From the NCBI RefSeq assembly GCF_900497805.2, contig NW_020954570.1, positions 12,337,940-12,401,939 of the forward strand: a DNA stretch of 64,000 nt, read 5' to 3'. The DNA is from Vombatus ursinus (lineage: Eukaryota > Chordata > Mammalia > Diprotodontia > Vombatidae). Position numbers and translations under genes: made by a program. The notes beneath the pieces are model-generated. The model was given only the letters and a program-made list of their open reading frames with translations, was not told the origin of the DNA and made no database searches. The stretch's first letter is position 1. The number at the start of each line of letters is the position of its first letter. This document shows, one piece after another, positions 48,270-61,079 of the stretch.

Positions 48270-49880
48270 TTTTGTAGGTGCTTAATAAATGCTTCTAGAT
48301 TTGACTAGGTACATACAAGATATATTCAGAATAGATGGAAGGTAATGGCAAAAGGAAGGCATTGGGGAGGGGAGGGGAGAGACCCAGAAAGGACTTCTGT
48401 AGGTGTGGGATTTGAGCTGAGTTTTGAAGGAAACCAGAGAAGCAAAGAGGTAGAAATGAGAGACAGAACATTTTTAAGTATGGGGGACATGCAGCACAAA
48501 GGTGTAATGTCAGGAGTTAAGGGGGAGGAATAGTAAGTAGTCCAGTATAGCTGTATTTTAGAGCATGGAGGGGAGTAGTAACTAAAATAGAATAGACTAA
48601 AAAGGGAGGAAGAGGCCATGTTGTGAAAGACTTTCAATGCCAGACAGAGGTCTTTATATTTTCATATTTGATCCTAGAGGTAATAGGGAGCCAGTGGAAT
48701 TTACTTGGTAGGAGAGAGGATGAAATGGTCAGACCTCCACTGTAGGAAAAATTACTTTGGCAGCTATGTGGAAGACAGACTGGAGTGGAAAAAATTAGAA
48801 GCAGGAAGACCAACCAGAAAGCTATTACAATAAAAATCCAGATGTGAGGTGATAAGAACTGTATTAAAGTGTAATACCTTGAAATCAAGGTGGTACCTTG
48901 TATAAGTGGAGAGAAGGGGATATATACAAGAAATGTAAAGGTGGAAATGACAAGAGATTGAATATGTGGGGTGAATATGAGAGGAGGCAAGGATAACACT
49001 GAGGTTGCAAGCCTGAATAACTGGGACAATAGTGGTGCCCTCAACAGTAATTAGGAAAGTCTGGAAGAGGGGAAAGTTCAAGGATAAAGGTCATGAGTCC
49101 TGTTTGGTGTAAGCTGAGTTTGAGATTCCTGTGGACATCTATTTTGAGATATCTAAGAGGCAGTTGGTCTTACAGAAATGAAACTCAAAAGAAAAGTGAG
49201 CGCTGGATATATAGTTCTGGGAATCAGCATAGATGTCATCAACCTTTGAGAACTGGTGAGATCACCAAGTGGGATAATTTAGAAAAGGAAGAGAAGAGCC
49301 TTGGAGGATATATGCAGTTAATGTTACTTGGACGAAGATCAACAAAAAAGACTGAGGCAAGATCAGGTAGGAAGGAGGAGACACAGGAAAGAAAAGTGTC
49401 ATGAAAACCCAGGAAGACGTGGTGATCTGCAGTATCAATGATTGTGGAGAGATCAAGAAGAATGAGTGTTGAGGAAAAAATACCATTAGATTTGGGAATT
49501 AAGAAATCATTGATAATTTTGGGGAAGATTGTTTATGATGAATGGTAAGATCAAAAAGTAGATAGAGGATTCATCGGTGATTGAAAAGAGCAAGAAATGG
49601 TGATAACTAGTATAGATGGCTTTCTCAAGGGGCTTAGTCAAACAGGGGAGAAGAGGTTTCAGACAATAGATAGTGGGCATGGTTGGATCAAATGAGAATT
49701 TTTTGAAAAATGGGACACGTTTGTAAACTTCAGAGAAATGATGTACATAGGAAGAGAATGAATATTAAAGAGATTGGGGCCAATATGCTGGAGATGTCAG
49801 GAAGGAGTGGGATCAAGGATACATCTTGAGGGATTTGTTTTCAAGGCAAAGATTCACCTCTTCATCTGAGATAGCAGTGA
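48270..49880 (-). repeat. Degraded L2 LINE, ORF2 3' half and 3' end
   Basis: The + strand reads 'ttgtaggtgcttaataaatgct', 'ccatgttgtgaaagactttcaatgcc', 'tagaggtaatagggagccagtgg', 'ttgcaagcctgaataactgggacaatagtggtgccctc', then 'gtggtgatctgcagtatcaatgattgtggagagatcaagaagaatgag'. This is the complement of L2 ORF2 from RT to the 3' UTR. It occupies most of the intron before exon 11 and has many breaks. Confidence 0.85.
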
Positions 49881-49992
49881 GAGAGAGGTAATGGGGAAAG
49901 ATATATGGCTGATGTGAAATCAGTGTGGCTATAAATAGTATGAATAGCTGCCTTTATTTCCTAAACATATTGATGGCACTCTGCTCTGGCAG

Positions 49993-50156
49993 GTTGGCAT
50001 GGTGTGGATTGCTCCATCAACTGTCCCAGTGGCAAATGGGGCTTTGGCTGCAACTCAACCTGCAAATGCCTAAATGGAGGAGCTTGCAGTGCTCTGGATG
50101 GAACATGTACCTGTGCTCCTGGATGGCAAGGGGAGAAATGTGAATTTGCTTGCCAG
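49993..50156 (+). CDS. MEGF10: MEGF10 coding exon 11: end of EGF repeat 9 and repeat 10
   Basis: It encodes two bases of G476 and residues 477-530, ending in phase 0 after Q530. The acceptor is CTGGCAG and the donor GTAAAA. The sequence begins [20 protein letters not shown] and continues with [23 protein letters not shown] at 496-498 is a sequon. The preceding intron is largely occupied by a degraded L2 LINE on the minus strand. Confidence 0.96.
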
Positions 50157-50799
50157 GTAAAACTCAAGACATCTAACTGTGAAAGGGTGTGAACTTCTCT
50201 GTTCCAAAGCATGTCTGTGTGAGAATTTTCTGCTGTTTTTCTGGATAGCTTGGGTCAATTTAGACAAAGCCCAGAGAGATAGTAGAATTATTGAGTTCTT
50301 TAGATTCAGATCCTGGGGAAGTTTTTATAAAAATGAGAGATATGACTAGGTTAAAAAAAAAGAAATTGGGAAATTTCCAAGTAGTCTGCAATACTTTAAG
50401 CATCTGGATGGTGACAGGCAATGGGAAAACATCATCCTTATCATTCTTTCCTTTTCTCTCCTTCCCCTTGATCTCCATTCCCCATTTAAATATATCTCTT
50501 GTTTTTTTCTCCATTTATATAAAAGTCATTACCTTTTAATTAGCATCTAGTCTGTGCTTATCATACTAATCCTTAGGTTATAAAAGAAGTACTAGAGTTC
50601 TTTCGGATATTTATACGGCACTTTAGAATGTATAAAAAATGTTAAATCTTTTCTATTTGTGGAGTAATAAATTTACTAAGTGTTTCCCTAGTTCAAAAAT
50701 CATACTATTCACTTGTTTACTTAGAACATAAAAGCCTGTATGTTTTGCAGGCGGATAAAAGTTCATAATATCTAGAGCTCGAAAAGCACTCAGAGGTCA

Positions 50800-50985
50800 G
50801 AGTAGAGTGGGAAGAACACTGGTTCTCAAGTCGGACTATCTGACGTCAAACCTCACCCCTAAAGCTAACTACCTTTGAGCCCATGACTTAATCCCCCTAG
50901 GCTTCAATTTCCTCTTCTGTAAATGGAGTGGGTCAGATTGGACGGCCTCTGAAATCCTTTCCAGCTCTAAATATATGTTTCTCTG
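50800..50985 (+). repeat. MIR-like SINE
   Basis: It reads 'gtagagtgggaagaacactggttctcaagtc', then 'cttcaatttcctcttctgtaaatggagtgggtc' and 'ttccagctctaaatatatg'. Confidence 0.75.
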
Positions 50986-50989
50986 AATT

Positions 50990-52240
50990 AGTTCAAGCCC
51001 TGTGTTTTATAGATCAGGAAACTAGCTACATGCATTCTCTAATAATATAACACCCCTTTTTATTTCCCTGGCTCCGAGGAGTGCTTCGCCAGTTTCACGC
51101 TTGTCAATCAGTACTTATTGACTTACCTCCATTTAGACCTCTCTCTCAGCCTTTTCCACCTGAGACGCTGAATTCCATCTACAGTATTTTTGTCTTCAAA
51201 GAACATACTGTGATCATGATATGAAAGTAGTTGAAATGAAACGTTATTGAAGCATGCCCACTAGCAGAGGAAACCTTTCTCCTTACTGTTTCATCCAAGC
51301 AGAGCTCCATTTTCAAAGGTAGAGAAGAAATAGACCACATGAAAGCTCTATCACTGAATGCCCTAGATATTCACCAGGAGCTAAGTGGGTTTCACCAAAT
51401 CACATCTAAGCTTTGAACAAATTTTCAGTATTTTGAATTTGAAGATTTTCTTTCCTTCACAATCCAATTACAATACAAAGAAAACACTTGATAATCTTTC
51501 TCGTTTTATACATCAAATGTATTAGCAAATTAAACTATATTTCTATCGAAGTTCCATTATATTGTCCTGCTCCGAAATTTTAAAATTATTTTGTAAGACT
51601 ATGTATTCATTTTCAACCTTTTGAGGCAAGTATCACCAAACTAGCTTTTAAATTGGATACTACCCTTCACCCCACCCCCGCCGCTGCATCCCCAATACAT
51701 AAATACTCTATCACCTTCGTATATTCTTTGGCATAGGTCTTTCTGGGGATATCATTATGCCATCAATACCAACATCACACATGTTTTCTGCTGATTCTAT
51801 ACTTTTTCCTCTTGTTAGCTACAACTACAATTTATTTTCTTCATTTGGGAGAGTGCTACTGGTGTCCTTCCTTGCAGCTACTTTATTGACCAGCTCTAGC
51901 ATGAGAGCAAAAAGCTGTAATGTCCTTCTCCTACAGACTTAGGTGCCATGCCCATGAAACATTTGATTTCTATGGTCCTATAGAAAAATGATGTGTTTAT
52001 AAAAATAAAATGGCAGGATACCTCAGTAAGGTTTTGCATTATAATTTAGAATATACTAAAATTTATCATGTTATTTTCTAAAAGACAAGAAAAAATATGA
52101 CTTTTAGATAAACTATTTTAAAATAAACATGTAAGTGAAAAGTCTGTAGAATCAGATCATCTGTAATTTTTTCAGCCCATTGTATACATAGAACTGTAAA
52201 GAAAAGGAAGAATCTTACTTTTTCCTGTACTTAATACATA
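50990..52240. other. Unassigned intron
   Basis: No recognised gene or repeat. A C-rich run occurs at 51668-51690. Confidence 0.5.
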
Positions 52241-52244
52241 AAGA

Positions 52245-52765
52245 GGTAGCATAGTATGGTGGGTTATGGCCAAGATCTGGAGTCAGGAAGGCTTGGGTTC
52301 AGATCCTACCTCAGACATTTATTAGCCTTGTCACTCTGGCCAAGTGACTTAACTTCCCTGAACCTCATTTTCCTCATCTGTAAAATGAGGGGGTTAAATC
52401 TGATGATCTTTAAGCTTTCTTCTACTTTTTTTTTTGGATTTGGTCTCCCTATCTCACTCAGGCTGGAAGTGCAACGGCCATTCATAGCCCTGATCCTACT
52501 GCTGAATGGAATGGTGGCTTCAGCCTGAGCCATTTTTCTAAACTGGGCTGGTTTGCCCCTCCTTAGGCAGCCTGATGACTGTCCACTCCCAGGGACTCCC
52601 TATATTGATGCCAGTCTTAAAGCCGTGGACACCTTTAGCCCTCCTGCAGCTCAGAACTCTTGAACTCAAACCATTCACCAGCCTCCAAGCAGCAGAGATT
52701 ACAGGCAGGCACCATCTTGCTTGGCCCTTCTAGTTCTAAATCTATGATTTTAACATTTGTGGGAG
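52245..52765 (+). repeat. MIR-like SINE split by a 7SL retrocopy
   Basis: The left part (52245-52427) reads 'gtagcatagtatggtgggttatggcc...tctggagtcaggaaggc', 'cctcatctgtaaaatgagggggttaaatctgatgatcttt'. The right part (52728-52755) is its last text, 'ttctagttctaaatctatgat'. Confidence 0.8.
52436..52725 (-). pseudogene. 7SL (SRP) RNA retropseudogene, near full length
   Basis: The complement of 7SL RNA is legible end to end. The Alu-domain 3' strand is at 52440-52500 ('ggtctccctatctcactcaggctggaag'). The S domain gives 'gggctggtttgcccctccttaggcagcctg' (52544-52573) and 'tatattgatgcca' (52600-52612). The 5' Alu domain gives 'cagctcagaactcttgaactcaa' and 'gattacaggcaggcaccatc'. Length is about 290 nt against roughly 300 for human 7SL. 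A T tract at 52426-52435 is the poly-A tail of the retrocopy. Imperfect 9-bp repeats CTTCTA(C/G)TT flank it. Divergence in the stems makes function unlikely. The presence of the S domain separates it from an Alu/B1 SINE, which marsupials are not known to have. Confidence 0.92.
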
Positions 52766-53302
52766 AGATTCTAACATCTGTTTCTGTGGGAGAGATTCAA
52801 TAGTATGTGGTTTTCTGATTCAATCTTTCCACATTTATTTGTCTTACTCTTAAATCAGAAAATTTCTTGTTGCTTAGACTCTTCAACAGAATGAAGATGC
52901 TAAGGAGAAGAAAAAAAATAAGATTTTTTTTCCTTTCATTTATGGTTTAGTTAACTGGTAGATATGCTGAGACAGTGATTGAACTGAGCCTGTAGACTTT
53001 TACTTAATAGTTTATTTAAAATTTATTTTGAAAAGTCTTATTTAAAGGTCTTCATCTTAACCTTTTAAATTTAACCAATTACAAATTATATTGTAAAACT
53101 TTTGGGAGGGATATTATTTATGCTAAGGTAGGAAATTCTTTTTTCAATTAAGTGGGTAAAGAAGTAAGAAAAACAGAGGAGGGTAGTTATTTCCATAATA
53201 TCTAAAATGACATGTGCCTTATTGTTGCTTCTCTCCTCCTCTGAACTCTATGTTCTGTAATCTTCCACTTCTTTCATTGCTGTGTTTGAACAACTCTGTT
53301 AA

Positions 53303-53425
<123 letters not shown>

Positions 53426-53589
53426 TAGAGAGAAAAACTAACTAATAAAAAAGCTAGCACTGTCCTTTGCAGCCCCCTTTCTTTCTTTCAACAGAATGAC
53501 ATACATCAATCTTTTAATAACAGAGGAAAACTAAAACCCCTAGTCTGGTGGAATACTGTTGAACATCTTCACGAACTTATCTCTGACAC

Positions 53590-53710
53590 TACCCTGACAA
53601 TCCCAATAAATCATTTAACCTCTCTGGGCATCGTTTTCCTTATTTGTAATGTAAAGACATTATATTTAATGACCTCTAAGGTCCTTGCCAGATTTGATCT
53701 TATGATTTTC
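53590..53710 (+). repeat. MIR-like SINE 3' part
   Basis: It reads 'catttaacctctctgggcatcgttttccttatttgtaatg', then 'gacctctaaggtccttgccag'. Confidence 0.7.
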
Positions 53711-53777
53711 ATTGAGAAACAGAAAATAATGCAAATATAAGTAAAGAGTAAGGCAAAACTTCTATAATTGAGTGACT

Positions 53778-53990
53778 TCTGTTCAATTTAATAGCCATTT
53801 ATTAAGTGGCTACTGTGTGAAAAATACCAGATTAGGTGCTGGAGATATACAAATAGATACATAAGACTTGTTTACACTCTAATAGAAGGAAAAATACATA
53901 CAAAAATAATTATGATAAAAAAGGGAGTATGATAAATGCAAAGGAGAGGTACAGACAAAATGCTGTCAGAAACTTGAGGAGGAGTGGAAA
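53778..53990 (-). repeat. L2 LINE 3' portion
   Basis: The + strand reads 'agccatttattaagtggctactgtgtgaaaaataccagattaggtgctgg'. Confidence 0.7.
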
Positions 53991-53994
53991 TTAA

Positions 53995-54835
53995 ATGAAC
54001 CTGTAAAGATAAATGAAAACTATAAAGCTGAAAGGTCTCCAAAGGTTTGGATATTTGTTCCTGGGTATAATTTTTTTAAATAAACATAATCTTAAAGCGT
54101 TGCAGGTCCAATTTACTCTTTTGAACCAATTAGTCAACTATATTCAGGAGTTTCTTTTTTATTATGTTGCTTTACAGTTGGCTAGTTTAATTACAAAGTA
54201 CATCAAGGTAATAGTTGTTTTGTCCATGAGAACAGCGTTATTTGCTGATTTAATATTACATCTGAGTGTCTCAAGTGTGTTAAAATATCCCTGTTTTGTT
54301 AAAAAAATTTTTATTTTAACTTAAATCCAAGCTAAATGAAACATATTAAAGAAATTTTAAATTATCAAGAAAAAAAATCAAAATACCATACTGTTCTAGA
54401 AGGGTGTCTTGTAAAGACTAGAATAGAATCATTAACAATTTTTTAAACATGTAATTCCAAAAATATAATGAAAACATTGCTGATCTCTTAATCTTCAGTA
54501 AAATGTTGCAATTTTAAACTAGAGGTTGAATGAAAAGTAGGTTAGATATTCCCAAACCTTAAAAAAAAATTATGTCATCAATAGAGGGAAACCAAATACT
54601 GCTGAGCATTTTTTAGCTTTAAATTCAGTCACTTATATATTTAGGAAACCATGGGATTACCTGGAAAAGTCTATTTTAACTTGCTGCTGCCTATACTCCT
54701 GATACATAAGTGAGAGTTTAGACTTGAGACTTGAAAAAAAAAATTCTCTCATCGCATCTTGAAACTGAGGTTGATAGTGGGTGACAAGCCAGTGAGTTTT
54801 GCTACTTTTTTTAGAAGACAGAACTTAGTTTGCAT
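53995..54835. other. Unassigned intron
   Basis: AT-rich, with no recognised repeat or coding signal. Confidence 0.5.
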
Positions 54836-54837
54836 GA

Positions 54838-55160
54838 GTGAATGAATGAATGAAAAAGCATTTATTAGCTAGTCAGTCAAGTACTGAGAATACAAAAAAG
54901 AGACAAAAGACAGTCCTGCCCTCAAGAAGCTCACAGTCTAATAGGAGAGACAACAAACAAATATGTACAAACAAGGTATATAAAGAAAAAATAGGAAATA
55001 ATTTAAAGAGGGAAGGCACTAGAATTAGGAGAGGTTGGGAAAGTCTTTTTCTAGAAGGTGGGATTTTAGTTTAGCTAGGATATGTCAGTATACATGCATG
55101 CCAAGCACCATGCCAAATGTGCTGGAAATACAAATACAAATAAGCAAAATAATTACATGG
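54838..55160 (-). repeat. L2 LINE 3' portion
   Basis: The + strand reads '(gaat)n aaaaagcatttattagc', 'agacagtcctgccctcaagaagctcacagtctaatagg', then 'aaggtgggattttag'. It is followed by a second L2 end at 55085-55160. Confidence 0.85.
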
Positions 55161-55164
55161 GAGT

Positions 55165-57340
55165 GAGAAAGTGAGAAATCAGACTGAAATATGCAGTAAG
55201 GAAGACTGCTCAGGCTCGCTGCATCTTCAGCTTCATAGCTGGGTTTTTATAGCTAGAGTACACAACCACTTAGTGGCATTCTGTGGCAGAAAAGGAAATG
55301 GAGGAATGTGGAAGCCTTGGAGTCAAAAGAATTGTTAAAAGTCAGATTTGTTCCTGTGAGAAATGCATTTCTCTGAGGTTAGTCTTACCAGAATTCCCTT
55401 TATTGGAAGGAAATCTCTAAGATGGTGGCAGCCCTTTTAAAATAGAATCATTCTTGTTCATTCTTTTGTAGGGAAGTAAAGTTTAAACCCTATAGCTCTG
55501 TTTCCTTGATCTCAGAGGTTACTTTATCTGGGAGAAAGTGTTTTCCCCAAACCCGTAGAACTCAGATGCAACCACCTCTTCCACGAGTCCAAGGATTACA
55601 CTTTTTTTTCTGATGAATAGGCAGGTGAAGTAATTTTTTTTAGCTCTGTCACACCAAATCTGCCTTTGTTATATTAATGTCACAACTTGCATTAAGAGGA
55701 CATCAGGATATTCTGGTAGTTATGTGGCTATCTGCTTTGGTTGAGAACCAGACTGTAGAAACCACATCCTAAGTCTGCATGAAAGAGGACATCAATGTGG
55801 GCCTGTGGCCTGGAAGAAAATGCTGCATTCCACTGTCTGGGTCATGAGAGACAGAAATTGGCAATACAAATCACCCTGTCTGGCCTTAGACTTGTAAGGC
55901 TTTCATAGGAAATAACACTGATCCTTCCATACAACATAATAATGTAATTAGGCTGTCCATCATTACGTAGCTGTGCCTGTATTTAGCAAGGGATATCACA
56001 TAGTGATTGAGTCAATTTACCATATGAAAATCTATTGGCTTTTTAGCTTTCAAGTAATTGCTGCTTATAGGCAGCCCAGACTGACTCATCTTGGTATTTT
56101 TCTAAGCCTTCTGAGCTGGGATATCAGTCTGTAGTTATTTTACCCTGCTGTATGACGTTTCTTTACAGATATATTTCTTCCTAAAATGTACCCTCTACTA
56201 AATGTACAGTGAGCTCACATAGAGATGGGAGAAGAAGGCTGCTGAGGTTTCAAAAGTATGCTGTACTTAGACTAAAAACTTTTAATCAAGGACAGGGGGT
56301 AAACACTGCTGGTTAAAAACTGTAATATTTTTTAGACGAAGCCTGGATGTTTAATCATCTACCAACCTGCCATGAGTTGTGTGCATTGTAAAGGGCTTCT
56401 ATGATGCAAAGTATTATTTTTAATTTGAACACCAACTTTTGAGCCAAGTGATTAACATCAACTGAGAGAGTTAAGTTACTTTATTTCTCTTCCCTATCCT
56501 TGTTCAGAAGGTTATGTGACACATTAAGTGTCATTTGGCAAGGAGGTAGTATTCATGGAAGCAATGTGATTTTTGAGAACAACACTCATTACAGATCAGG
56601 GAAATCTTACAAGTGCTTGAACTCTCCATGACTCTCTAAAAATGAAATATGTGTTCCAAATAGGGCTTTACTGTGAGAAAGGCTTTTTTGAGAGGGGAAA
56701 TTATTGTGCCACGGTCTTAGAATTCAATATCAATATTTTTGGAATCTGTTCTCTTCCCTTCCAGTATTCCAGAGCTTTAATTTGAGATAATAATTCTCTG
56801 ACCTGGTACACTTAAAAAAATTTCAACTTTCTTACCAATTGGGACATCTATCTCTTTTTTTTTCCTCAACCTTCGTGTAGTTTCCCCAATCATATTTTGT
56901 CTCTTCTGGTAAAGAACCAGAGATACAGCTTTCATTTCTATCATATCTAGTATATCCATTCTTCTTGTTGAGAGAGTGGGCGTATCATGATCAGCACTGC
57001 TTCTCTATCTCCACACAGTTGTGTCCCTTTTCCTTGTTCAAAAGAGAAAATATAAATAAGGCACAGAAATTCCTGTGAATTTGTGTTTCTCTGCTAAATT
57101 TAGGATCTCGACTAAAAAAGTGCTCACAGATTTTGACCAAAAATAGACAAATTATAGCAAAATAGACTAAAATGACAGTCAAAAGGATATGTTGGTATAC
57201 ATTCAACATGAAACAACCCAAATCTTCTCTAGCTACAGTACTGTACAATGAGAATTGATATTTAAAGTGATTACCCTGCATTACCAGTCATAGAAGAAAA
57301 TTCAGTTCTGTTAAGTATACAGGTTATATTTGGGACACAT
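55165..57340. other. Unassigned intron
   Basis: About 2.2 kb without recognised repeats or credible coding sequence. Confidence 0.45.
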
Positions 57341-57344
57341 GGTA

Positions 57345-57540
57345 TTGTAGAAATAACATTGGAGTGTGAATCAAGAGACCGGAATTTTACTGTATCTGCT
57401 ACTAGGTAGTTATATAACCTTCTAGATGTCACTTAACATCCCTGAAGCTCGGTTTTTTTTTAAACTATAAAATGGGAATATTAAACTAAACACTCTCTGA
57501 GATCCATTCCATCTCTGAAATCCAATGATTCTGTGATAGT
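57345..57540 (+). repeat. MIR-like SINE
   Basis: It reads 'ggtattgtagaaataacattggagtgtgaatc', then 'actataaaatgggaatatta' and 'gatccattccatctctgaaatccaatgattctgtga'. Confidence 0.7.
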
Positions 57541-57734
57541 GTATACACACATATATGTATGTATATATGTATATGTGTTCTAGGAAAAAATTCAGCAAAT
57601 GTATACAAATTATTCTTACTTAAATCTCAGTTACTCAGAATGTATTTGTTCTTGAGGATTTGTCTCTATATGTGTAGATATATACATATACTTGTATTGA
57701 TGTCTTTATGTACAAATGGAATACATTCATAAGA

Positions 57735-57865
57735 TACAATTCCTTCCACTAAATTTTAAGAGTTGTAAATTCTTGAGGATAAGGCTTGTACTTATTTCAT
57801 CTTTGTATACTTGGGACTTTGCTCAGTGGCATGTACATAATAGGTGCTTAAAATACTAAATTAAA
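57735..57865 (+). repeat. L2 LINE 3' end
   Basis: It reads 'gttgtaaattcttgaggataaggcttgtac', then 'cagtggcatgtacataataggtgctta'. Confidence 0.7.
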
Positions 57866-58422
57866 TTCTTTGTCATAAATATCTTAATCATCAATAAAAA
57901 TAACCTAGGAGGCATATGGGAATAGTTCAGATGGTCAGACAAAAGGGTCTATATTAAGGAAAATAAATCTGAATTCTAATATAAAATAAAATACTGCTGA
58001 AGACCAGCTTACATTTGAAAATGTTAAGAGAGGGGAAAAGAGGCAAATTAGGGTTACAGAAGGTGAGGGAAGCAGAGTCCTGGAAGGAAATGATCCAGGG
58101 CAGGAAGATCTTTGTGAGATATGGCAAGTTTGATGTCTTGGAAGAAATTTGACAAAAACCATGGGCTCATTTACCTCTAATAACTCAATTACCAGTTGGA
58201 CCTGACTTTAAATCCATCCTCTAAACTTACCTACTAAAGACAATAAAAAAAGAGGAGAGGGGCTTGAATTTTAACAGAAAGAAATTAATTGATATATAAT
58301 TTAAAAAAACACTTCCTACTAGAGAAGTTATTAAATCCTAAAATAAGAGGTTGTATTTTCTCTTTCTCCTTCTGAGGTTTCTTTCAGCTCTAAATCTATG
58401 ATCTAATGATTCCATCATTTCC

Positions 58423-58423
58423 A

Positions 58424-58452
<29 letters not shown>
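58423..58452 (+). repeat. (AC)n microsatellite
   Basis: About 14 AC units, ending in CGCA. Confidence 0.95.
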
Positions 58453-58454
<2 letters not shown>

Positions 58455-59174
58455 GAGATTCATTTGGGGGATATTGATTAATTTAATCAACCAGTCTCTA
58501 CCCCAGTATATTTCTACATAGGTATAGCCCAAAGGTCCAGAATTTGCCTAAACAAACACAGACAAAAACAGGGCAGGAGTCTGAACAGAGCTTCTCTCAA
58601 ACAGATGTCCACTTCACAGGTATCAATAGCTGGAGTCTTGACCGGGAATCTCAGAAAGCCCCAGCGCTAGAGCTGAATAGAAAGTAAATTACTTGTGCCA
58701 AGACACTCTTTCTTGTATCTTCAGAATATCAACAATCTTCAAGTGATTGAAGCTCAATATATTTAAAAATGGCTTTTGCTTAAATACTTATTGAGTTGTA
58801 ACTTTTTTTTGTTTTTTGTTTTTTAAATTTTTTTATTAATTTATTTTGATTTATCAAAAATCACTTCCATATGCTTTTGGGTTTAAAATTTTTCTCCCCC
58901 TTCCTCCCCACCACCCTCCTCAAGACGGTGCACAATCTGATATAGGCTATACATTTACATTCATATTAAACATATTTTCACATTAGTAATGTTGTAAGTA
59001 GAAATTACAACCAATATGAGGAACCATCAGAAAGAGGAAATGAAACTCAACAGAAGAGAAAAAAAATAACAATTCCATAGTTCTTTCTTTGGGTGTGGAT
59101 TGCATTTTCCATCACAAGGCCTCTGGAGATGTCTTAGATCCTTGTATTGCCAGGAAGGGTTAAGTTTATCAATA

Positions 59175-60425
59175 TTAGTCATCACACAACGTGGCTGTTA
59201 TTGTGTGCAACGTTCTCTTGGTTCTGCTCACTTCACTCAGCATCAGACCATACAAGTCTTTCCAGGTTTTTCTGAAGTCAGCCTGTTCTTCATTTCTTAT
59301 AGCACAATAGTATTCCATCACAGTCATATACCACAACTTGCTCAGCCATTCCCCAATTGATGAGCATCCTCTCAATTTCCAATTCTTTGCCACCACAAAA
59401 AGAGCTGCTATGAATATTTTTGTACATGTAGGTCGTTTTCCCATTTGTATGATCTCTTTGGGATATAGCCCTAGAAGTGCTATTGCAGGGTCAAAAGGTA
59501 TGCACATTTTTATAGCCCTTTGGGCATAGTTCCAAATTGCTCTCCAAAATGGTTGGCTCATTTCACAACTCCACCAACAATGCATTAGTGTTCCAATTTT
59601 GCCACATGCTCTCCAACATTTATCATTTTCCTGTTTTGTCATGTTGGCCATTCTGATAGGTGTGATGTGGTACCTCAGAGTTGTTCTGATTTGCATTTCT
59701 CTAATCAATAGTGATTTAGAGCATTTTTTCATATGACTATAGGTGGCTTTCATTTCTTCATCTGAGAACTGTCTGTTCATATCCTTTGACCACTTATCAA
59801 TTGGGGAATGGCTTGTATTCTTATAAATTTGACTCAATTCTCTATATATTTTAGAAATGAGGCCCTTATCAGAGAGATTGGTTGTAAAAATTCTTTCCCA
59901 ATTTTCTACCTTCCTTCTACTCTTAGTTGTATTGGCTTTGTTTGTGCAAAAACTTTTCAATTTAATGTAATAAAAATTATCTATTTTGCTTTTTGTAATG
60001 TTCTCTATCTCCTGTTTGGTCATGAATTCTTCTGTTCTCCATAGATCTGACAGGTAAACTATTCCTTGCTCTCTCAGTTTGCTTATAGTATCAGCCTTTA
60101 TATCTAAATCATGTACCCATTTTGACTTTATTTTGGTATATGGTGTGAGATTTTGGTCTATGCCTAGTTTCTGACATACTCTTTTCCAATTTTCCCAGCA
60201 GTTTTTTTCAAAGAGTGGGTTCTTATCCCAGAAGCTGGGGTCTCTGGGTTTATCAAATAATATATTACTAGAGTCATTGACTACTGTGTCTTGCATACTT
60301 AACCTATTCCACTGATCCACCACTCTATTTCTTAGCCAGTACCAAGCAATTTTGATGATTGCTGCTTTATAATACAATTTAAGATCTAGAATGGCTAGGC
60401 CATCTTCCTCTGCATTTCTTTTCAT
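59175..60425 (-). pseudogene. L1 ORF2 fragment: C-terminal domain
   Basis: This is 416 open codons from MKRNAEEDGLAILDLKLYYK to the ORF2 stop near CDD. It contains the thumb and C-terminal regions ([40 protein letters not shown]) and the cysteine-rich motif [18 protein letters not shown]. No internal stop occurs. It has no start codon context of its own and is not a separate gene. Confidence 0.92.
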
Positions 60426-61061
60426 TAGTTCTCTTGATATTCTGGACCTTTTGTTCTTCCAGATAATCTTGTTATTATTTCTTCTACCTCTATAAAATAA
60501 TTTTTTGGTAGTTTGATTGGTATGGCACTGAATAAGTAAATTAGCTTAAGTAGAATTGTCATTTTTATTATATTAGCTCGGCCTACCCATGAGCAACTGA
60601 TGCTTTTCCAATTATTTAGATCTGGTTTTATTTGCGTGAAAAGTGTTTTGTAATTGTGTTCATAGAGTTCCTGGGTTTGTTTTGGGAGGTAGACTCCTAA
60701 ATATTTTATAATGTCAGCAGTAAGTTTAAATGGAATTTCTCTTTCTATCTTTTGCTGTTGGGCTTTGTTGGTAATATATAGAAATGCCAATGATTTATGT
60801 GGGTTTATTTTATAGTCTGCAACTTTGCTAAAGTTGTTTATTATTTCAAGTAGTTTTTTACTTGATTCTCTGGGATTCTCTAAGTATAACATCATGTCAT
60901 CTGCAAACAGTGATAGCTTTGTTTCTTCTTTGCTTATTCTAATGCCTTCAATGTCTTTTTCTTCTCTTATTGCTAAAGCTAATGTTTCCAGTACGATGTT
61001 GAATAACAGTGGTAATAATGGACATCCTTGTTTCACCCCCGATCTTACTTGAAATGCTTCT
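60425..61061 (-). pseudogene. L1 ORF2 fragment: reverse-transcriptase core
   Basis: It reads [20 protein letters not shown], then the catalytic FADDMMLY box, SWVGRANIIKMTILLKLIYL and FSAIPIKLPKNYF. The reading frame stays open to 61198, but the first 45 residues there come from flanking DNA, not from L1. Near 60465 the frame shifts by one base: the expected residues around WKNKR continue in the next frame as ELMKRNAEEDGLAI. Confidence 0.9.
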
Positions 61062-61079
61062 AGTTGTAACTTTGAATTG

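Larger units (their letters stand above)
58806..61061 (-). mobile_element. 5'-truncated L1 LINE with 12-bp target-site duplication
   Basis: The poly-A side is at the left (T-rich, 58806-58845). The 3' UTR runs to about 59174 and ORF2 follows to the truncation point at 61061. The duplication AGTTGTAACTTT is exact at 58794-58805 and 61062-61073. ORF2 begins inside the RT domain, so endonuclease, ORF1 and 5' UTR are absent. The target lies next to an A-rich/MIR-containing segment. Only one obvious frame break makes this the youngest-looking L1 in the window. Confidence 0.93.

Noticed and set aside
48634-49044. 136-codon minus-strand frame
   Set aside because: It lies within a decayed L2 LINE; the residues are a remnant of L2 ORF2, not a host gene.
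52306-52533. 75-codon minus-strand frame
   Set aside because: It spans the SINE/7SL retrocopy junction and has no protein similarity.
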